From JBDKGH01 sp039798265 (GTDB lineage Bacteria; Bacteroidota; Bacteroidia; Flavobacteriales_D; Sanyastnellaceae), in contig JBDKGH010000075.1 in the NCBI GenBank assembly GCA_039798265.1, positions 1-9,629 of the forward strand: DNA of 9,629 nt. The letters are read 5' to 3'. Position numbers and translations under genes: made by a program. The notes under the pieces are model-generated. The model saw only the letters and a list, made by a program, of their open reading frames with translations, did no database searches and was not told the DNA's origin. Every line of letters begins with the position of its first letter. Position 1 is the stretch's first letter. This document shows positions 7,049 through 9,629 of the stretch, piece by piece.

Positions 7049-7075
7049 GGTTAAGGTTAATTTGGTTAAGGTTTA
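7049..7075. repeat. Direct repeat GGTTAAGGTTAA / GGTTAAGGTTTA
   Basis: Two 12-nt copies (7049-7060 and 7064-7075) differ at one position and are offset by 15 nt. They lie between the inverted repeat at 7027-7044 and the terminator at 7081-7111. The arrangement suggests a protein-binding site near the thiolase promoter, but no regulator is known. Confidence 0.45.
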
Positions 7076-7080
7076 AAACT

Positions 7081-7111
7081 GTCCCCGGAAACGTCTGGGG
7101 ACTTTTTTTTT
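7081..7111 (+). terminator. Strong plus-strand terminator with no recognised gene before it
   Basis: GTCCCC (7081-7086) pairs with GGGGAC (7097-7102) around a 10-nt loop, and nine Ts follow directly (7103-7111). This is a textbook intrinsic terminator on the plus strand. No plus-strand gene lies to its left back to the PDZ gene; the neighbouring thiolase runs the other way. It must end either an unrecognised short RNA or the leader of the small gene at 7302 (premature termination). Confidence 0.8.
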
Positions 7112-7301
7112 CCCAATCATAATAAGGCTTTCAGAAAAAAATGAGATCCTTTTGAAACCATTGCAGAAGTGCTGCCGTTAAAGAACCCGAAAACAATGCT
7201 TACTAAGTCAAGAAGCTGCTTACTCACCCACCCTATAAGAGTAAGCAGTGAAAGTGTGAGGCCTACACCTAACAAGTGTACCTAACCTAACTTTAAACAG
7301 T
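7112..7301 (+). promoter_or_regulatory. Structured upstream region of the 48-codon gene
   Basis: CTGCTTACTC (7216-7225) and GAGTAAGCAG (7239-7248) form a perfect 10-bp hairpin with a 13-nt loop. TGCTTACT also occurs at 7197-7204, exactly 20 nt before its copy in the stem (7217-7224), so the right arm has two possible partners. A second small hairpin, TACAC (7264-7268) with GTGTA (7276-7280), follows. TAACTTTA (7288-7295) is one mismatch from the -7 consensus but only 6 nt before the ATG. The region could be a regulatory RNA leader or a set of operators; neither is proven. Confidence 0.5.
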
Positions 7302-7448
7302 ATGCTGGAGTATTATAAAGCCGTATTGAGCAACATCACCTTTGATGCTATGCTCTTTCGCAAGGAACTCCGCAAAGCAATGCGCCATCTCGTCGTTGAG
7401 GACCGAATGCGTCTGAGAGATTGGCTAAAGCAGAGCGGAATCGTTTAA
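7302..7448 (+). CDS. Small 48-aa charged helical protein, function unknown
   Basis: ATG at 7302, TAA at 7446-7448, 48 codons. The protein begins MLEYYKAVLSNITFDAMLF, continues RKELRKAMRHLVVEDRMRLR and ends DWLKQSGIV. It is basic, has no signal peptide or membrane segment, and looks largely helical. I accept it as a gene because it is followed 30 nt later by a strong terminator, preceded by a structured region and another terminator, and its pattern (LEYYK..L....FD..LFRKELRKA) resembles small proteins I recall from other Bacteroidota; that recollection is unverified. No Shine-Dalgarno sequence is present, as for its neighbours. The high share of Arg/Lys and compact size allow binding of RNA, DNA or a protein partner, but no function can be assigned. 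It appears to be monocistronic. Confidence 0.7.
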   Translation: MLEYYKAVLSNITFDAMLFRKELRKAMRHLVVEDRMRLRDWLKQSGIV

Positions 7449-7477
7449 GGTATTTTGTTGACTATATTACCTAAGCT

Positions 7478-7511
7478 AAAAAGGCCTCGAGAAATCGGGG
7501 CCTTTTTCTTT
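7478..7511 (+). terminator. Intrinsic terminator after the 48-codon gene
   Basis: AAAAAGGCC (7478-7486) pairs with GGCCTTTTT (7499-7507). The stem continues inward through one G-U pair and CGA/TCG to a GAAA loop (7491-7494), giving 13 pairs in all. The T-rich tail runs on as TTTTTCTTTT. It lies 30 nt after the small gene's stop codon. Because of the A run on its left it may work in both directions. Confidence 0.88.
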
Positions 7512-7648
7512 TCCCTTCTTTTTTGTTTACAACTGTCTTGAAATTTTAACCAATAAGAGCAGTCCCCATCCGTTACATTCTTTCTAAACTTGGCTTATCA
7601 AAGGTGTACCATTTCGCCTTTGGCAAAATAACTGTAAGGAATTCGCTC
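7512..7648 (+). promoter_or_regulatory. Upstream region of the large exported-protein gene
   Basis: CAAAGG (7599-7604) and CCTTTG (7617-7622) form a 6-bp dyad with a 12-nt spacer. A clear Shine-Dalgarno-like TAAGGA (7635-7640) lies 8 nt before the ATG at 7649; this is the only well-spaced one in the window. I find no convincing TAnnTTTG element; TACCATTTCG at 7608-7617 is the nearest candidate and is poor. Confidence 0.4.
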
Positions 7649-9629
7649 ATGACTATTAGACACTACCTGATATTGCTAGGTTTGGTGCTTCTGCAAACCA
7701 CCACTTTTGCTCAGCGCATCGAGAAATTCAACCGGGAACCCGAGAAATTTATCGGAGAACTTTCTGACCTTTTTAATGACCAGAAAAAAGGGATCGGAAA
7801 GGACTTTATCGAAAAGGAGTTTTCTCCCATTTGGATCGAACAGCCGGTGTACACACCTCAGCAGCAAGAAATCATTTTCGAAACACTTGATTTGATGCTG
7901 AAAAACAAAAACAAGGTATATCCTGACATGGAAAACTATCTGCTTTCCTTGATGGCTTTCCCTAAATCAGGAAAAACAGATGCCGATTTTTTGCAGTGGC
8001 AAAGTGTGTTGGGAAAAATGATGGGCGACAAAAAAGTGCGCAAATACGTGCCTGAATTTTTAGAAACCTCCGCTGATCTTTTCTCTAGCCGTGTCTTCTT
8101 TAAAAGTGACGCGGTAGAATGGAAATCTTCAAACCGCAATTTTAGTTTTATCTACGATACCCTCCCGCGCATTGACTTCCCTAGCCTCGACTTGAAGTGC
8201 TACAGTAAAGGCGATAGCTCGATCATTCAACAAACCAAAGGCGCTTATTACCCCACATTAGAACGTTTTTTTGGTGAAGGCGGAAAAGTGACTTGGGAAC
8301 GCGCAGGTTTTGATCCCAATAAAACATACGCTGAAGTACCGAAATATGAAATACGGATCAAGGGTAGCGTTTACTCCATTGATAGCGTTGTTTTCTACAA
8401 CGAATTCTTCGATAAACCTTTGCTCGGGAAACTCACCGATAAAATTCTTGCCGATAAAACAGCGGACAACGCTACCTATCCCAAATTCGAGTCTTACTAC
8501 AAACGTTTACAGATTCAGAACATCGTAAAAAACGTGGACTACGATGGTGGTTTCACGATGGCTGGAACAAAATTAGCGGGATCAGGTACCTTGGAAGAAC
8601 CTGCCTTATTAACCTTTCACCGCGATGGGAAAAAGTTCATGATCGCCAGAGGTATTCAGTTTGACATCAAACCCGATCGTATTGTGTCGCCGCATACTCA
8701 GGTGACTTTTTTAATCGAAAACGATAGCATTACTCACCCCGATCTCAACCTTTCTTTCGATAAAAAAACACGCCAACTCATTCTCCTCCGATCAGAAGAA
8801 GGGGTTTCTAAATCTCCCTTCCAAAATTCCTATCACAACGTTGATATGTACTTCGAAGCGCTGTATTGGGTGATTGACGATCCGCTTATCAAAATGGGAT
8901 CGCTGCAAGGAAGCACGCAACACTACGCCGCTTTTGAATCGAATACCTATTTCAAAAAGAAGCGTTATGATTCGATGATGGGTATTAGTTCTGCGAACCC
9001 TCTTTTTGAAATCAAAGCCTACGCAAAAGAATCGGGCCGAGAAGAGTTTTATGCAAAAGACCTCGCCTTCTCCACTCGCTCGGGTGAAGAACAATGGCAT
9101 CCTGTGTTGATCGACTTGAACAACAAAGGCTTCATTGATTACAACATCAATACGCGCTATGTCACCATTCGTCCAAAGCTCTATGCTTATATCGAAAACA
9201 ACATTGGTAAACGGGATTATGACGTGATTCAATTTAGTAGTGAAGTTCAAAATGGACACAACGCACAATTGAGTTTATTGAACTACGAACTGCTGCTCAA
9301 AGGGATCCAAAGCTTTCAGTTGAGCGACTCTCAAAAGGTGAATATTTTTCCTCGAAATGAAGAGGTTATTCTCCGTCAAAATCGCGACTTCACCTTTGGA
9401 GGACGCGTATTTGCGGGTAATTTCGAATTTTTGGGCTCGGAGTATTCGTTCAAATACAAAGAATTTCAGCTCGACTTGCTGAAGGTGGATTCTTGCCGCA
9501 TTTATGTAGAAGACGAATCGCTCGGTCGTGACCAATATGGCAACATGAATAAAACACGGGTTAAAAGTGTTTTGCAAGACTTGGCCGGATACATCAAAAT
9601 TGATGCTCCCACCAACAAAGGCGGATACC
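7649..9629 (+). CDS. Large exported protein of unknown function, 3' end beyond window
   Basis: The frame starts with ATG at 7649 and stays open for 660 codons to the last base with no stop. Residues 1-21 are a signal peptide (a hydrophobic stretch ending TTTFA, cleavage before Gln22), the start is supported by TAAGGA eight bases upstream, and two reading frames on the opposite strand are only its shadows. The N-terminal part (about 22-160) appears helical; from about 160 on it is rich in alternating strands and aromatic residues. Segments such as GGFTMAGTKLAGSGTLEEPA (300-319) and FTFGGRVFAGNFEFLGSEYS (581-600) have the look of repeated beta-strand modules. I recall very large proteins in Bacteroidota with a KSVLQDLxGxxxID-like motif (here about 639-652), but no function and no verified family name. 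It is probably periplasmic or outer-membrane associated. Two cysteines (184, 616) and no catalytic motif are visible. The missing 3' part could hold a sorting or anchoring domain. Confidence 0.85.
   Translation, partial: MTIRHYLILLGLVLLQTTTFAQRIEKFNREPEKFIGELSDLFNDQKKGIGKDFIEKEFSPIWIEQPVYTPQQQEIIFETLDLMLKNKNKVYPDMENYLLSLMAFPKSGKTDADFLQWQSVLGKMMGDKKVRKYVPEFLETSADLFSSRVFFKSDAVEWKSSNRNFSFIYDTLPRIDFPSLDLKCYSKGDSSIIQQTKGAYYPTLERFFGEGGKVTWERAGFDPNKTYAEVPKYEIRIKGSVYSIDSVVFYNEFFDKPLLGKLTDKILADKTADNATYPKFESYYKRLQIQNIVKNVDYDGGFTMAGTKLAGSGTLEEPALLTFHRDGKKFMIARGIQFDIKPDRIVSPHTQVTFLIENDSITHPDLNLSFDKKTRQLILLRSEEGVSKSPFQNSYHNVDMYFEALYWVIDDPLIKMGSLQGSTQHYAAFESNTYFKKKRYDSMMGISSANPLFEIKAYAKESGREEFYAKDLAFSTRSGEEQWHPVLIDLNNKGFIDYNINTRYVTIRPKLYAYIENNIGKRDYDVIQFSSEVQNGHNAQLSLLNYELLLKGIQSFQLSDSQKVNIFPRNEEVILRQNRDFTFGGRVFAGNFEFLGSEYSFKYKEFQLDLLKVDSCRIYVEDESLGRDQYGNMNKTRVKSVLQDLAGYIKIDAPTNKGGY

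Noticed and set aside
8792..9577. Two minus-strand frames (158 and 100 codons) under the large exported protein
   Set aside because: They are antisense to a continuous 660-codon frame with a signal peptide and ribosome binding site, and show no domain.
1..9629. CRISPR arrays, tRNA or rRNA genes, insertion sequences, phage or toxin-antitoxin genes
   Set aside because: No regularly spaced repeats, cloverleaf arms, transposase or integrase motifs were seen on either strand. The 48-codon gene has no second small partner gene next to it, so a toxin-antitoxin pair is not supported.

Overview
The window looks like chromosomal DNA from a Bacteroidota bacterium, most likely a marine Flavobacteriales/Cryomorphaceae-type lineage; the exact family is a guess. 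The evidence is: a C-terminal type IX secretion (T9SS) sorting domain on one gene; almost no Shine-Dalgarno sequences; -7 promoter elements of the Bacteroidota TAnnTTTG type, including one perfect copy; and large secreted proteins of a kind seen mainly in this phylum. No tRNA, rRNA, CRISPR array, transposase or phage gene is visible.

Layout. (1) 1-762, plus strand: 3' part of a SpoIID/LytB-domain peptidoglycan-associated protein, cut by the window edge. (2) 866-2524, plus: secreted protein with two PDZ domains, a coiled coil and a T9SS sorting domain. (3) 2525-2788: convergent intergenic region with two hairpins around opposed T and A tracts, and one doubtful small reading frame. (4) 5697 down to 2789, minus: a three-gene cluster read in the order membrane NDP-sugar dehydratase/epimerase (CapD/PglF/WbpM type), a 133-aa protein of unknown function, and an IMPACT/YigZ-family protein. 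A perfect TAnnTTTG element at the end of the first gene suggests the last two can also be transcribed on their own. (5) 6949 down to 5771, minus: acetyl-CoA acyltransferase (thiolase), closed by a clear intrinsic terminator. The true start is 66 nt inside the longest open frame.

(6) 6950-7648: about 700 nt between the divergent thiolase and the last gene. It is not empty. It holds direct and inverted repeats next to the thiolase promoter, a strong plus-strand terminator with no recognised gene before it, a leader with a perfect 10-bp hairpin, a 48-codon small gene (7302-7448), and a second strong terminator. (7) 7649 to the window end, plus: at least 660 codons of a large exported protein with no recognised function; its 3' end lies outside the window.

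The genes do not form one pathway. Three (SpoIID, PDZ/T9SS, the large exported protein) act at or beyond the cell envelope, and the NDP-sugar enzyme supplies surface-glycan precursors. The thiolase is core acyl-CoA metabolism, and IMPACT-family proteins are linked to translation and stress. The least explained part is the 7081-7510 small-gene locus bounded by two terminators. No established novel system can be claimed from sequence alone.
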